DNA of 64,000 nt from Deinococcus radiopugnans ATCC 19172 (GCF_006335125.1 NZ_VDMO01000016.1:1-64000); one strand, 5' to 3'; shown: positions 10,961 to 22,129, numbered from the stretch's first letter. Notes: generated by a model from the letters alone, not told the origin. Made by a program: numbers and translations.

Positions 10961-12525
10961 GGCGCGTCCTCCGGCTGCTGCACCTCGTCGCCCGTGGGGG
11001 GCGCGGGAAGGTCCAGCGGGCCTTCGCCCAGCACCCCGAGGATGTACGAGGCGTTGCTGCCCAGTTCGTCGGCGGTGCCGCGCGCGTAGCCCAGCAGCGG
11101 CCCGGCGAACACGGTCAGCGCGGCCACCAGCGCCGAGGCCAGGTAGGCCGGGAGCCGCTCGGGCCAGCGGACCCGCCGCACCGGTTCGCTGACCGGATGA
11201 CGCCCCCAGAAGAAGCCGCTCCAGACCCGCAGCAGCGCGTACAGGGTAATCAGGCTGCTGAGCAGGGCGCTGGCCGTGGCGGCGTAGGCCAGCGCCGTGC
11301 CGCCCTCCAGCCCGGCGCGGACCAAGTCAAACTTCGCCACGAAGCCCGCGCTGGGGGGCAACCCGGCCACCGTCAGCGCGCACAGCAGGAAACACGCGGC
11401 CAGCAGCGGCAGGAACTCGATAAAGCCGCGCGCCCGCACCAGCCGGGTGCCGCTGGCCCGCTCCGCGACGGCAGCGATGAGAAACATCGCCAGGGTCACC
11501 ACCACGCTGACCGCCAGGTACGCCAGGCTGGCCCGCAGCGCGTCCGGCGAGTCCAGCCCCAGCCCGAAAGCCAGGTAGCCCACCGAGCCCACCACCGTGA
11601 ACGACAGGATGCGGCGCCACTCGCGCTGGCTGACCGCGCCCAGCGCGCCGTACAGCATGGTCACGGCGCCCAGAAGCAGCAGCAGCGTGTCGGGCAGCCC
11701 CGGGTCCTGGTTGAACACGGTGGTGAACACCCGGATCAGCGCGTACAGCCCCACCTTGGTCAGCACCGCTCCGAAAAACGCGCCGGTGGCCGGGGGCACC
11801 GCCGGATAGGTGCCGGGCAGCCAGAAGCCCAGCGGAAACAGCGCCCCCTTGGCCGCAAAGACGATCAGCAGCAACACGCCCACGGCAGTGACGGTGGTGT
11901 TCGGCCCCAGCGCCGCGCTGCGCTGCGCCAGATGCGCGAAGTTCAACGTGCCCAGCGTGCCGTAGGCCAGCCCGCAGGCCACCACCAGCAGCGCCGAGGC
12001 CGACAGGTTCATCACGATGTAGCGGAAGCCCTCGCGCAGCTGCTCGCGGGTGGACCCCAGCACGGTCAGGGCGTAGCTGGCCACCAGCATCACCTCGAAG
12101 GCCACGAACAGGTTGAACAGGTCGCCGGTTAAAAACGACAGTTGCACCCCCGCGAACAGGAACGAGGTCAGCGCAAATGAATGATGCCGCTCGCGCACCG
12201 GGTCCGGCTGCGCGGCCATCAGCCAGACGGTGAACACGCCGCACAGGGCGGCCAGGGCACTCATAAAAGAACCCAGGCGGTCGGCGGCCATCACGATGCC
12301 GAAGGGGGCCTTCCAGCCGCCCAGTTCGCTGACCAGCACGCCGCCGGTCGTGGCGTTCATCAGCAGCAGCGCGAAGGCCAGCGTGAGCAGCGCCGAGGCC
12401 AGCGCCAGCGTCACCCGCCACCGGCGGCGCATGGGCAGCAGCAGCAGCAGGCCCAGCCCCAGCGGCGTCAGGATCGGCGCAAGGGGCAGGCCAGAGGTGA
12501 TCACCCCGATGGGTTCAGGCGTCAT
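10957..12525 (-). CDS. mrpD: Mrp Na+/H+ antiporter subunit D
   Basis: Antiporter-type subunit of 522 residues, homologous to complex I NuoN/M/L, with about 14 membrane helices. Typical features are the FVAFEVMLVASYALTVLG segment at about 141-158, with the conserved helix-5 glutamate, and the helix around KGALFPLGFWLPGTYP at about 235-250. Together with MrpA it forms the proton/cation channels. It overlaps mrpC and mrpE by 4 nt each. Confidence 0.94.
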   Translation of the reverse strand: MTPEPIGVITSGLPLAPILTPLGLGLLLLLPMRRRWRVTLALASALLTLAFALLLMNATTGGVLVSELGGWKAPFGIVMAADRLGSFMSALAALCGVFTVWLMAAQPDPVRERHHSFALTSFLFAGVQLSFLTGDLFNLFVAFEVMLVASYALTVLGSTREQLREGFRYIVMNLSASALLVVACGLAYGTLGTLNFAHLAQRSAALGPNTTVTAVGVLLLIVFAAKGALFPLGFWLPGTYPAVPPATGAFFGAVLTKVGLYALIRVFTTVFNQDPGLPDTLLLLLGAVTMLYGALGAVSQREWRRILSFTVVGSVGYLAFGLGLDSPDALRASLAYLAVSVVVTLAMFLIAAVAERASGTRLVRARGFIEFLPLLAACFLLCALTVAGLPPSAGFVAKFDLVRAGLEGGTALAYAATASALLSSLITLYALLRVWSGFFWGRHPVSEPVRRVRWPERLPAYLASALVAALTVFAGPLLGYARGTADELGSNASYILGVLGEGPLDLPAPPTGDEVQQPEDAP

Positions 12526-12986
12526 CGCGTGATCCTCCGCAGGCGTTCCAGCTCGGCCAGCTGGGCGGCGGTCTCGTCGGCGTGGTCCACTTCCGGTACG
12601 TCGGGGCTGAGGTGCTCGGGATCGGCGTGCTGGCCGTCCGGGGCGTCGGGGTCACGGGCCAGGTTGTCACCGAAGGCCGCCACGTCGTCGTGTCCGGCCA
12701 CCTGATAGGCCCGCAGCGCCACCGTGAGCAGCAGCGCGGTGGTGCCGAAGCCGATCACGATGGCGGTCAGCACCAGCGCCTGCGGCAGCGGGTCCACGTA
12801 CGGTCCTTCCAGCGTCAGCAGCGGCGGCGAGTCCTGACGCAGCCCCGACACCGTCAGGATCGCCAGATTCACGCCGTAGGCGACGAAGGCCAGCCCCAGC
12901 ACCACCCGGATGATCGTGCGCGACAGCATCAGAAAGACGCCTGCGGCCACCAGCAGGCCGATCAGCACGGCAAACAGGGTCTCCAT
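12522..12986 (-). CDS. mrpC: Mrp Na+/H+ antiporter subunit C
   Basis: NuoK-like subunit of 154 residues with three helices (LVAAGVFLMLSR, VVLGLAFVAYGVNLAIL, ALVLTAIVIGFGTTALLL). ATG 12986 is chosen because the first helix begins right there; the frame is open to 13043 but that extension is Arg/Gly-rich. The last about 50 residues form an acidic, His/Asp-rich cytoplasmic tail longer than in Bacillus MrpC. There is a 130-nt gap to mrpB upstream. Confidence 0.92.
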   Translation of the reverse strand: METLFAVLIGLLVAAGVFLMLSRTIIRVVLGLAFVAYGVNLAILTVSGLRQDSPPLLTLEGPYVDPLPQALVLTAIVIGFGTTALLLTVALRAYQVAGHDDVAAFGDNLARDPDAPDGQHADPEHLSPDVPEVDHADETAAQLAELERLRRITR

Positions 12987-13116
12987 TACCTGGCCTCCAG
13001 CCGGGCGGGAAGGGAAGGAACGCCAGCGCCGGCCCGCCGCCACCGGTCTACAGGAGCAGCCGGCTTCCGCCCCCCGACACGACCATCTGTCCGACCTCCA
13101 CCCACACGCTCCATCC

Positions 13117-13623
13117 TCATTCGTCTCCCTCCACCCGTTCCGACGGCTCGACCTCGATCAGGGCGTAGGCCAGCGACAGCCCGGCGCCCACCACCACCAG
13201 GTACACGCCCAGATCGAACAGCAGGGCGGTGGCCCACTCGAACTCGCCGGTCAGGGCGGTGGTCAGGTAGCCAAAATCGGACTTCAGGAAGGGGCGGCCC
13301 AGCAGGTACGGGACCAGCCCGGTGGTGAAGGACAGGGCCAGCCCCCAGGGAATGAATTTCACTGGGTCCACCCGCAGGGCGCTGTCGCCGTTGGCGATGC
13401 GGTGCAGGATCAGGGCGCACACGGTCATCAGGCCCGCGATGAAGCCGCCGCCGGGCGCGTTGTGACCGCGCCACAGCAGCAGCAGCGCGAACAGCATCAC
13501 CAGCGCGAAGGCCGCCCGGCTGATGGTCTTCAGGATCGGATCGTTGATCAGCAGGTCGCCGGGGCGGGGCGGGGCGGGCGCGGCCTCCTTCACCGCCTTC
13601 TTGGGGGCGCGTCTGGGACTCAT
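13117..13623 (-). CDS. mrpB: Mrp Na+/H+ antiporter subunit B
   Basis: MnhB-family membrane subunit of 168 residues with the signature GHNAPGGGFIAGLM at about 53-66 and four helices. A Lys/Pro/Ala-rich N-terminal extension (1-24) precedes the family core. Overlaps the mrpA stop by 4 nt. The 130 nt after it, before mrpC, contain no gene I can recognise. Confidence 0.92.
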   Translation of the reverse strand: MSPRRAPKKAVKEAAPAPPRPGDLLINDPILKTISRAAFALVMLFALLLLWRGHNAPGGGFIAGLMTVCALILHRIANGDSALRVDPVKFIPWGLALSFTTGLVPYLLGRPFLKSDFGYLTTALTGEFEWATALLFDLGVYLVVVGAGLSLAYALIEVEPSERVEGDE

Positions 13624-15983
13624 GGGCGCCTCTGTTGCAGCTCAAGGTCCAGCAGGTCCTGCGTCGGCGGGGCAGTGTCCTTCTCGCTGCGGGCCTTGCC
13701 CCGGCGGCCCAGCCGCACCAGACTGCCCACCGCCAGCGCCACCATCGCCACCACCATGATCTCGCCCAGCGTGTCGAAGCCCCGGAAGTCCACCAGCAGG
13801 ACGTTCACCACGTTCTTGCCGCCGCCGCCCTTGTAGGCGTTTTCCAGGTAATACGGCGAGATCGGCGGCGACAGGAAACGCAGGCTCGCCAGAATCAGCA
13901 GCGTGGTCCCCACCCCCGCCGCCCCGGCCAGCCCCACGTCGATGACCTGCCGCGTCCGGCCGCGTGGCAGGCTGCGGAAGCCCGGCAGATAACGGAAGAC
14001 CAGCAAAAAGAGAATCACCGTGACCGCCTCGATCAGCAGCTGCGTCAGGGCCAGATCGGGGGCGCGCATCGCCAGGAAGGCCACGGCGCTGCCGAAGCCG
14101 GTCAGGCCGGTCAGGACCACGGCGGTCAGGCGGTTGCGCGACAGCAGCACGCCCAGCGCTCCGGCCACCAGCAGCACGGCAATGGGCAGCGTGCTGAGGG
14201 GCACCCCCTCCAGCGGCTGCAACACCTGCGGCGCCCGCCACACCGCGTAGCCGCCCATCAGCCCGGCGGCGGCCAGCGTGATACGCAGCTGGTCCGGCAG
14301 CGCCAGCCCCTGCGTGCCCGTGATCACGCGCGAGGCCAGGGTTTCCAGGCCCAGCAGCAGCCGCCGGTACCCCCGGTTGGAGCTGAACGGCAGTTCCAGA
14401 TGCACCTGCAGGAAATACACCCGCGCCGCCTGCCACACCAGCAGCGCGGCCAATCCCCAGGTCAGCAGCGTGAGCAGCAGGGCCGGAGTGACGCCGTGCC
14501 ACAGCGTCAGATGGCCGCCGTAACCCGCGAAATCCAGCGCCGCCCCGGCCCGGCGGGCCAGCCACTCGGCGCTGGCCGGCCAGACCCCGAACAGCAGCGC
14601 CGTCCCCGCCAGCAGGGCAGGCGGCAGCAGCAGGCCAGGACCGGCCTCATGAATGTGGGGGGTGAGGGGCTGCCCATGGTCGTCCTCGGGCGCGCGGAAG
14701 TCGCCGAAGAAGATGCCGATCAGCCGCGCGCAGTACGCCAGCGTGAGGGCGCTGCCGATCACCGAGACAGCGATAAAGCCGGGGCCGGCGCGCAGCATCG
14801 CCTCGTAGAAGAGTTCCTTGGAAATAAACCCGCCCAGCGGCGGCAGCCCGGCCATGCTCAGGGTGGCCAGCAGCGCCACCACGAACGTCAGGGGCAGCAC
14901 CCTGCGCAGCCCCGACAGCCGGAAGGTCTCGCGGGTGCCGGTTTCGTGGTCGATGATGCCCACCACGAAGAACAGCGCCGCCTTGAAGGCCGCGTGGTTC
15001 AGCAGGTGCGTGGTGGCGGCGAAACGTCCCGGCGCGTCGGCCAGGCCGTACAGCGCCATCAGCAGCCCCAGTTGCGACACCGTGGAAAAGGCCAGCAGCG
15101 CCTTGAGGTCTGTCTGTTTCAGGGCCCGCCACGAACCCCAGAACATCGTCGCCACCCCCAGCGGCACGATGATTCCGGACCACAGGGCGCTGCCCCCGAA
15201 GATCAGGCCGAACTTCGCCACCAGCACCACCCCGGCCTTGACCATGGTGGCCGAGTGCAGGAAGGCCGACACCGGAGTGGGCGCCTCCATCGCGGTGGGC
15301 AGCCACAGGTGGAAGGGCAGCTGCGCGCTCTTGGTAAACGCCGCCAGCAGCGTGAGCAGCAGCGCCGGCACGAACAGCGGTGAGGCCCGCACCGCCGCCA
15401 GATCCAGTTCCGAGAGCAGGGTGCTGCCTCCCGCCACCGACAGCAGCGCCGCCGCCGCCAGCAGCCCCAGGCCGCCCAGCGCGCTGACCAGAAAGGCCTT
15501 GATCGCGCCGTCCCGCGCCTCGCTGCGGGTGTGCCACAGCCCGATCAGCAGGAAACTGGTCACGCTGGTCATCTCCCAGAAGCCGAACAGGGCGATCAGG
15601 TTGTCGCTCAGGACCAGCCCCAGCATCGAGCCGCCGAACAGCAGCAGGTACGGGTAGAAGCGCCCGAAGCGTTCGCGTGGCGACAGGTAGGCCACCGAAT
15701 ACAGCGAGGCCAGCGCCCCGATCACGCCGATCAGGACCGCGAACAGCAGCGAGAAGCCGTCGCCCCGGAAGGCGAAATTCAGCCCGAGTTCCGGCACCCA
15801 GCCCGTGACCTGGGCCAGTGGAGCGCCGCCGACTTCCACGCTGCTGCCGGCCAGCGGCACGGCCAGCAGCAGCGCCGGCCCGAAACCCAGCGCCGCCAGG
15901 TAGCCGGTGCGGCGGCCCAGCGGGCGGGACAGCAGCGCGCACACGGCGGCCATCAGCAGCGGGAACAGGACGGCGAGCGTCAC
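13620..15983 (-). CDS. mrpA: Mrp Na+/H+ antiporter subunit A
   Basis: Largest subunit of the Mrp antiporter (787 aa), homologous to NuoL with extra C-terminal domains. The proton-pumping type core has SFLLIGLWHTR (about 142-152) and KSAQLPFHLWLPTAMEAPTPVSAFLHSATMVKAGV split across helices 7-8 (from about 217). The C-terminal part carries the DUF4040/MnhB-like region (APDLALTQLLIEAVTVILFLL). It is a GTG start at 15983 and the first gene of mrpABCDEFG, which lets the cell hold Na+ and pH in balance using the proton gradient. No clear Shine-Dalgarno site is seen. Confidence 0.94.
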   Translation of the reverse strand: MTLAVLFPLLMAAVCALLSRPLGRRTGYLAALGFGPALLLAVPLAGSSVEVGGAPLAQVTGWVPELGLNFAFRGDGFSLLFAVLIGVIGALASLYSVAYLSPRERFGRFYPYLLLFGGSMLGLVLSDNLIALFGFWEMTSVTSFLLIGLWHTRSEARDGAIKAFLVSALGGLGLLAAAALLSVAGGSTLLSELDLAAVRASPLFVPALLLTLLAAFTKSAQLPFHLWLPTAMEAPTPVSAFLHSATMVKAGVVLVAKFGLIFGGSALWSGIIVPLGVATMFWGSWRALKQTDLKALLAFSTVSQLGLLMALYGLADAPGRFAATTHLLNHAAFKAALFFVVGIIDHETGTRETFRLSGLRRVLPLTFVVALLATLSMAGLPPLGGFISKELFYEAMLRAGPGFIAVSVIGSALTLAYCARLIGIFFGDFRAPEDDHGQPLTPHIHEAGPGLLLPPALLAGTALLFGVWPASAEWLARRAGAALDFAGYGGHLTLWHGVTPALLLTLLTWGLAALLVWQAARVYFLQVHLELPFSSNRGYRRLLLGLETLASRVITGTQGLALPDQLRITLAAAGLMGGYAVWRAPQVLQPLEGVPLSTLPIAVLLVAGALGVLLSRNRLTAVVLTGLTGFGSAVAFLAMRAPDLALTQLLIEAVTVILFLLVFRYLPGFRSLPRGRTRQVIDVGLAGAAGVGTTLLILASLRFLSPPISPYYLENAYKGGGGKNVVNVLLVDFRGFDTLGEIMVVAMVALAVGSLVRLGRRGKARSEKDTAPPTQDLLDLELQQRRP

Positions 15984-16137
15984 AGGAGGGGCGGGGAAAG
16001 AGACAAAAGGGTGAGCATGCGTGTTCTATCAAAGCACACCCGAATGAAAGGGGCATAGCTGGCGGGGCCATGTCACCGGCCTGGAGCGGGGCCTCCCCCG
16101 CCTAGACCGCCGGCCCCCGCTGGCTTCCCTATCCGTC

Positions 16138-16143
16138 TACACT
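16138..16143 (+). promoter_or_regulatory. leaderless promoter (-10 element) of the aromatic leader peptide
   Basis: TACACT, 6 nt before ATG 16150. The spacing matches more than twenty other start sites in the window, so transcription should begin at or next to the leader-peptide ATG. No convincing -35 element is visible. The sequence 15984-16137 between mrpA and this promoter holds no further gene that I can see. Confidence 0.65.
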
Positions 16144-16149
16144 TCCCCC

Positions 16150-16200
16150 ATGCACCCCAGCGCCGCGTATTTTGACTGGTTCCGTTTCCACCGGGCCTAG
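16150..16200 (+). CDS. aromatic-rich leader peptide of the DAHP synthase attenuator
   Basis: Sixteen-residue reading frame MHPSAAYFDWFRFHRA ending in TAG. Five of the seven residues 7-13 are aromatic (Tyr7, Phe8, Trp10, Phe11, Phe13), a composition expected of a leader peptide that senses all three aromatic amino acids, and it lies directly ahead of the first enzyme of their synthesis. It is leaderless. Its last codons (ACCGGGC, 16190-16196) duplicate the 3' arm of the downstream terminator and can pair with its 5' arm, the layout of classical ribosome-controlled attenuation. Confidence 0.85.
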   Translation: MHPSAAYFDWFRFHRA

Positions 16201-16223
16201 CGTCGCGCTGTTTCCACCCCTGA

Positions 16224-16266
16224 CCGCCCGGTAGCTGCCCACAAGGCCACCGGGCGGCGCTTTTTT
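16224..16266 (+). terminator. attenuator terminator of the DAHP synthase gene
   Basis: CCGCCCGGT (16224-16232) pairs perfectly with ACCGGGCGG (16249-16257) around a 16-nt loop, followed by CGC and six T (16261-16266). It lies 31 nt upstream of the structural gene. The alternative (antiterminator) pairing is ACCGGGC 16190-16196, inside the leader peptide, with GCCCGGT 16226-16232; the two structures exclude each other. Confidence 0.87.
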
Positions 16267-16297
16267 GACCGCCCTCTGACAGACAGGAGAACCGCCT

Positions 16298-17410
16298 ATG
16301 ACCCCGCTTTCCGAAGTCGACGCGCCCAGCGCCGCAGCCGGCCCCCAGCCGCACACCCCCACCCGGAGCCGCACCGAGAACCTGAACGTGTCCAGTTTCA
16401 CGCCGCTGCCCACGCCGCGCGAGCTGAAAACCGCGCTGCCGCTGACGCCGGGGGCCGAGCGCACGGTGCTGGCCGGGCGGCAGGCGGCGCAGGCCATTCT
16501 GCGCGGCGAGGACCCACGCCTGCTGGTGGTGGTGGGGCCGTGCAGCGTCCACGACTCCGGCGCGGCGCTGGAGTACGCCCGCCGGCTGGCCGCGTTGCGC
16601 GAACGGGTGGCGGGAACCCTGGAACTCCAGATGCGCGTGTACGTGGACAAGCCGCGCACGACGGTGGGCTGGCGCGGCTTTTTAATGGACCCCGACATGA
16701 CCGGGGAAAACGACGTGGGCCGGGGGCTGGCGCTGACCCGCCGCCTGATGCTGGAGGTGGGCGAGCTGGGCCTGCCGGTGGCCACCGAGCTGCTGGACCC
16801 CTTCGCGCCGCAGTACCTGTTCGACGCGGTGGCGTGGGCCTGCCTGGGCGCGCGCACCACCGAATCCCAGACCCATCGGGTGATGGCCAGCGCGGTCAGC
16901 GCCCCGATGGGCTTCAAGAACGGCACTGGCGGCGGCCTGAAGCTGGCGGTGGACGCGATGGTGGCGGCGGCGCACCCGCACGTCTTCTTCACGGTGGACG
17001 ACGACGGGCGCGCGTGCATCGTGCAGACGCAGGGCAATCCGGGCGGCCACCTGATCCTGCGCGGCGGCCGGAACGGGCCGAACTACGCGCCGCAGTTCGT
17101 GCAGGAGGGCGTGGACCTGATGACGGCGGCAGGCCTGGCCCCGGCCGTGATGGTGGACTGCTCCCACGCCAACAGCGGCAGCGATTTCCGCCGTCAGGGA
17201 TTGATCTGGCGCGACGTGGTGCAGCAGCGCCTGAGCGGCCAGAGCGCGATTCGCGGCCTGATGCTGGAAAGCAATCTGGAGGCGGGCAAGCAGGGCGTTC
17301 CCGCCGATCCCAATGACCTGAAGTACGGAGTCAGCGTCACCGACGCCTGCGTGGGCTGGGCCGAGACCGAGGCGCTGGTGTTGGAGGCAGACGCGGCGCT
17401 ACGCAGCTAG
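16298..17410 (+). CDS. aroG: 3-deoxy-7-phosphoheptulonate (DAHP) synthase, class I
   Basis: Condenses phosphoenolpyruvate and erythrose-4-phosphate, the first step of the shikimate pathway. 370 residues, class I-alpha. Motifs: GPCSVHD (about 77-83), [10 protein letters not shown] (about 115-124), [22 protein letters not shown] (split at about 189-210) and [15 protein letters not shown] (about 285-299). A Shine-Dalgarno AGGAG sits 8 nt before ATG 16298, unlike the leaderless genes around it, which fits a gene read only after passing an attenuator. Which of Phe, Tyr or Trp inhibits the enzyme cannot be told. The symbol is by family only. Confidence 0.94.
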   Translation: MTPLSEVDAPSAAAGPQPHTPTRSRTENLNVSSFTPLPTPRELKTALPLTPGAERTVLAGRQAAQAILRGEDPRLLVVVGPCSVHDSGAALEYARRLAALRERVAGTLELQMRVYVDKPRTTVGWRGFLMDPDMTGENDVGRGLALTRRLMLEVGELGLPVATELLDPFAPQYLFDAVAWACLGARTTESQTHRVMASAVSAPMGFKNGTGGGLKLAVDAMVAAAHPHVFFTVDDDGRACIVQTQGNPGGHLILRGGRNGPNYAPQFVQEGVDLMTAAGLAPAVMVDCSHANSGSDFRRQGLIWRDVVQQRLSGQSAIRGLMLESNLEAGKQGVPADPNDLKYGVSVTDACVGWAETEALVLEADAALRS

Positions 17411-17434
17411 GAGGATGGCCGGGCTGCAAACGCC

Positions 17435-17471
17435 GGGGCGGAGGCGTGTGGATAGTCCACGCCTCCGCCCC
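17435..17471. terminator. bidirectional hairpin between convergent aroG and mglA
   Basis: Perfect 14-bp stem GGGGCGGAGGCGTG (17435-17448) with CACGCCTCCGCCCC (17458-17471), 9-nt loop. There is no T-run on either strand, so it may stop transcription imperfectly or protect 3' ends. It lies between two convergent genes. Confidence 0.6.
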
Positions 17472-17486
17472 AGCCTGACCTGTGGG

Positions 17487-18077
<591 letters not shown>

Positions 18078-18161
18078 GCGCTGGTGCCTCCTGTGGGCGG
18101 GTTCAGAGGTGGGACGGGGGACGGGTCAGCCGTGAGGCCGGGAGGGGCAGACCGGGGCGGC

Positions 18162-18647
<486 letters not shown>

Positions 18648-18775
18648 GAGACGCAGTATATGAACAGGGGCCAGCACAATAACCTGACGGCGGCGGGCAT
18701 GAGTGCCGAAAATGCCCCATTGCCTCTGGCCCGGCGACTCATCCGGTGGCGCGGGCAGACGCTAGACTCCGCCGC

Positions 18776-20752
18776 GTGAAGTTCGGGCAGAACAGAGGCA
18801 GGAAGGCAGAGGTACGCACACTGGGCCTGGGCCTGCTGGTGCTGGTTGCCGCAGCCCTGCTGGCCGGGACGGCGGGCGCGCGGCCCACGGCCATCGGCGG
18901 CGTCCGGCAGAGCGCCGGGGTGGATTCGAAGCTGCTGGCCGGCACCGAGATGCTGGCGGTGTGGACCCTGCCGCGGCTAGGGGTCTCGGTCCGCAACGAT
19001 CCGCTGGACCTGCGGCTGCTGCTGGGCAAGCGCGAACTGCGCTACGCGCCGGGCCAGGGCTGGACCGCGCTGGGCTTTGCGCTGGGCGGCCCGCTGCCCG
19101 CGCCCGTCACCGAGGGCGGCAGCCTTCACGTGCCGCTGCGGGCGCTGGAGTTGCTGGGGGTCCGGGTGCTGACCGACACGCCGGGCCTGCTGGGCTTTGC
19201 CGCGCCGGTCAGCGTGCCGACGGCGACGTTGCTGCCCTCGGACGGCGGCCCCGAACGCCCGGTGATCCGGACACCAGTGGCCGCGCCTCCGCCTGCGCCC
19301 GCCGCCCAGCCAGTGCCACCAGCCTCACCCGCGCCCGCTCCGGCCCAGACCCCGCCCCGCATCCAGCCCGTCCCTTCCCTGCCCGCGCCGACACCGCCGC
19401 CCCTGGTGCCCACGCTGAGCGTGCCGCGCGTGGCGAACCTGGACACGGTGCGGATCAGCCGGACCCTGTACCGCACGGTAGAGGTCCAGCGGTTGGTGCT
19501 GGACCTGAGCGCTCCGGTCTCGCAGACGGTCTCGCAGACGGTCTCGCGCGAGACGGGCGGGCTGGGCGTATTTTTGCCGGGCGTGACGGTGACCGGCAGC
19601 CAGCAGACGCTGCCGGGCGGCGACACCCTGACCCTGACCCAGACCAGCAGCGGCGCGGCCCTGCGGCTGACCACCGGGGGCGGGCGCAGCGAGATCTTCA
19701 CGCTAGACGACCCGTTCCGCGTGGTGATCGACACCACCACCTACACCGATGCCAGCGTGCCGCCGCCCCTCAACCCCGACGATCTGCCGGCCGGAGTCAC
19801 CTACCGCAGCCGGGGCCGTCTGCACCTGCTCAGCTTCGATCCGGCGCTGTTCCAGCCGCGCGTGGTCAGCGCGCCGCTGGGCCGCTCGCTGGCGGTGGCC
19901 GAGTTGGTGAAGTCGGCGGGCGGGGTGGCCGGGGTCAACGGCGGGTATTTCGATCCCCGCAGCAGCCTGCCGGTCGATCTGGTGGCGGTGGGCGGCCTGA
20001 TGACGGCGGCCAGCCTGGAAAAACGTGCCACGGTGGGCTTCACGGCCGGCGGCGAGGCGCTGTTCGGCTACCCGCGCCCGCGCTACGTGCTGAGCGGGCC
20101 GTTCGGCAGCGTCACGGTGAACAGCGTGCGGGCCACGCCCAGCGCCGCGCTGCTGACGGCCTTCGTGGGCGACGGCAAAACAGTGGTGGGCGGCACCGGC
20201 CTGACCACGCTGCTGCTGGCTCCGGGCAGCGCCAGCGTCACGCGTGCCCTGACAGGACAAATCACCCCGCCCGCCCGGACGCTGGCCTTTACCTTCGATC
20301 CGACGCGCTTTCCGGCGCTGCCACGCGAGGCAGGAGCGCCGCTGACCGTCACCCTGAACTGGCAGGCCACCGACGCGCCCTGGGAGAATGCCGTGGACGC
20401 CCTGAGTGCCGGGCCGCTGCTGGTGCAGGGCGGCCGGGTGGCCCTCGACCCGCGCCGCGAGGGCTTCAATACCGCCGCCGGCGTCTGGCGGCCCACCCGG
20501 CAGTCCGCGCTGGGCACCGTGAACGGCCAGCCCACCATCGCCTACTTCGAGTACGGCACCCCCGAGGCCTTCGCTGCGGCCCTGGCGGGGGCCGGCGTGC
20601 GCGACGCCGTGCGCATGGACAGCGGCAGCAGCGCCACCGCCTACCTGCAGGGCGGCTACGCGGGTCTGGGCGCGTACCTGAACACGGTCTGGAGCCAGCC
20701 GGTGCCGAACGCCATCGTGTTTGTCCCACGTGGCGTGGCAGGCCAGAAGTAG
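18776..20752 (+). CDS. secreted phosphodiester glycosidase (NAGPA domain) with N-terminal copper-amine-oxidase-like domain
   Basis: Exported protein of 658 residues. A basic N-terminus and hydrophobic segment (about 15-35) form a signal peptide. A stalk-like beta domain follows with LRALELLG typical of copper amine oxidase N-domains, then a Pro/Ala-rich linker (about 165-215), an AMIN-like beta segment (about 225-325), and a NAGPA/DUF2233 domain whose motif GVNGGYFD is at about 384-391. NAGPA domains cleave phosphodiester-linked sugars in surface polysaccharides. The GTG start at 18776 lies 7 nt after TAGACT. Confidence 0.83.
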   Translation: MKFGQNRGRKAEVRTLGLGLLVLVAAALLAGTAGARPTAIGGVRQSAGVDSKLLAGTEMLAVWTLPRLGVSVRNDPLDLRLLLGKRELRYAPGQGWTALGFALGGPLPAPVTEGGSLHVPLRALELLGVRVLTDTPGLLGFAAPVSVPTATLLPSDGGPERPVIRTPVAAPPPAPAAQPVPPASPAPAPAQTPPRIQPVPSLPAPTPPPLVPTLSVPRVANLDTVRISRTLYRTVEVQRLVLDLSAPVSQTVSQTVSRETGGLGVFLPGVTVTGSQQTLPGGDTLTLTQTSSGAALRLTTGGGRSEIFTLDDPFRVVIDTTTYTDASVPPPLNPDDLPAGVTYRSRGRLHLLSFDPALFQPRVVSAPLGRSLAVAELVKSAGGVAGVNGGYFDPRSSLPVDLVAVGGLMTAASLEKRATVGFTAGGEALFGYPRPRYVLSGPFGSVTVNSVRATPSAALLTAFVGDGKTVVGGTGLTTLLLAPGSASVTRALTGQITPPARTLAFTFDPTRFPALPREAGAPLTVTLNWQATDAPWENAVDALSAGPLLVQGGRVALDPRREGFNTAAGVWRPTRQSALGTVNGQPTIAYFEYGTPEAFAAALAGAGVRDAVRMDSGSSATAYLQGGYAGLGAYLNTVWSQPVPNAIVFVPRGVAGQK

Positions 20753-20864
20753 AACCTTTTTGTCAATAGCAGAATAAAATACAAGGATCAAGCTCATGAC
20801 AGAATTTCCCGCCTGGGCTTAGACTGGCCTTCAGGCCGCCATGCGCGGGTCTGGGGGAGGCGGC

Positions 20865-22100
20865 ATGAAGAAGGACCGTTTCATCGTGTTGCGGCAGGAC
20901 GGCGGGCGTCCGGGCGAGGTCAGGACCGAGGCGGACAGCGCCCTGCCGTCCCGCCTGGACGCAGGGCCCGAGGCGTCGGCCACGCCGGTCATGACGCTGG
21001 AGGTGCAGACCCTGGATCACCGCGAACTGCCCGATCTGCTTCAGGACAGGACCGTGCGGGCCGCCGCCCCCAGCATCCCCATGCGCCTGATCCGGCCGGT
21101 CAGCAGGTCAGAGGCTGATGCGAGCGCCACCGGACCCACCTGGGGCGTGCAGGCCGTGAGGGCCGACACCAGTCCGCAGAACGGCAAGGGCGTCACGGTG
21201 GCTGTGCTGGATACCGGCATCGACCCGGAACACCCGGCGTTTGAGGGCGTGACTCTGGTGCGGCGCGACTTCACGCTGGCCGATGGGGATGCGGACGGCG
21301 GCGTGGACGCCCAGGGTCACGGCACCCACTGCGCCGGAACGGTGTTCGGGCGCGAGGTGGCCGGGCAGCGCATCGGGGTGGCCCCCGGCGTGGAGCGGGC
21401 GCTGATCGGGCGGGTGCTGGGCGCGGACGGCAGCGGCAGCAGCGAGGGCATCGCGCGGGCGCTGGCCTGGGCGGTGCAGCAGGGCGCGCACGTGGTGAGC
21501 ATGTCGCTGGGCATGGACTTTCCGGGTTTGGTGGCCGAATTGATCCGGCGCGGCCTGCCCGCTGAACTGGCCACCTCGCAGGCGCTGCTGGACTACCGCG
21601 CCAATCTTAACCTGTTCGGCGCGCTGGCCGCCTACGCCCGCAGCTACGGCGGCGACGCCACGCCCACCCTGCTCGTGGCCGCCGCAGGCAACGAGAGCCG
21701 CCGCCAGCAGAACCCCGACTGGGAAGTGGGCGTCGCGCCCCCTGCGGCTTCCGACGGCTTCATCTCGGTGGCGGCGGTGGGGCTGGGCGCCCAGAAGACG
21801 CCGGATCAGGGCCTGACCGTCGCGCCGTTTTCCAACACTGGGGCCACCCTGAGCGGTCCCGGCGTGGACGTCACCTCGGCCAGGATGGGCGGCGGGCTGG
21901 TGGCCTACAGCGGGACCAGCATGGCGACGCCGCATGTCGCCGGGGTGGCCGCACTGTGGTTCCAGGCCCTGATCGACTCGGGTGACCTGACGCGCAACAC
22001 GGTGGAAACCGCCCTGAAGGGCAGCGCCACCCGCACACCGCTGATCGGGGGGGTGGACCGGCTGGATGTGGGGCTGGGACTGGTGCAGGCTCCACAATAA
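20865..22100 (+). CDS. subtilisin-like (S8) serine protease without signal peptide
   Basis: Peptidase of 411 residues with the complete triad Asp116 (VLDTGIDPEH), His152 (GHGTHCAG) and Ser352 (GTSMATPH). There is no signal peptide or lipobox, in contrast to the S8 lipoprotein at 4.2 kb; a short N-terminal region of about 95 residues may act as propeptide, as in intracellular or unusually exported subtilases. A GGAGG site 4 nt before ATG 20865 decides the start over ATG 20841. TAGACT at 20820-20825 would start a short 5' leader here rather than a leaderless message. Confidence 0.87.
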   Translation: MKKDRFIVLRQDGGRPGEVRTEADSALPSRLDAGPEASATPVMTLEVQTLDHRELPDLLQDRTVRAAAPSIPMRLIRPVSRSEADASATGPTWGVQAVRADTSPQNGKGVTVAVLDTGIDPEHPAFEGVTLVRRDFTLADGDADGGVDAQGHGTHCAGTVFGREVAGQRIGVAPGVERALIGRVLGADGSGSSEGIARALAWAVQQGAHVVSMSLGMDFPGLVAELIRRGLPAELATSQALLDYRANLNLFGALAAYARSYGGDATPTLLVAAAGNESRRQQNPDWEVGVAPPAASDGFISVAAVGLGAQKTPDQGLTVAPFSNTGATLSGPGVDVTSARMGGGLVAYSGTSMATPHVAGVAALWFQALIDSGDLTRNTVETALKGSATRTPLIGGVDRLDVGLGLVQAPQ

Positions 22101-22129
22101 GCAGGAGAGGAGATTGAGTTCCCCCTCCC

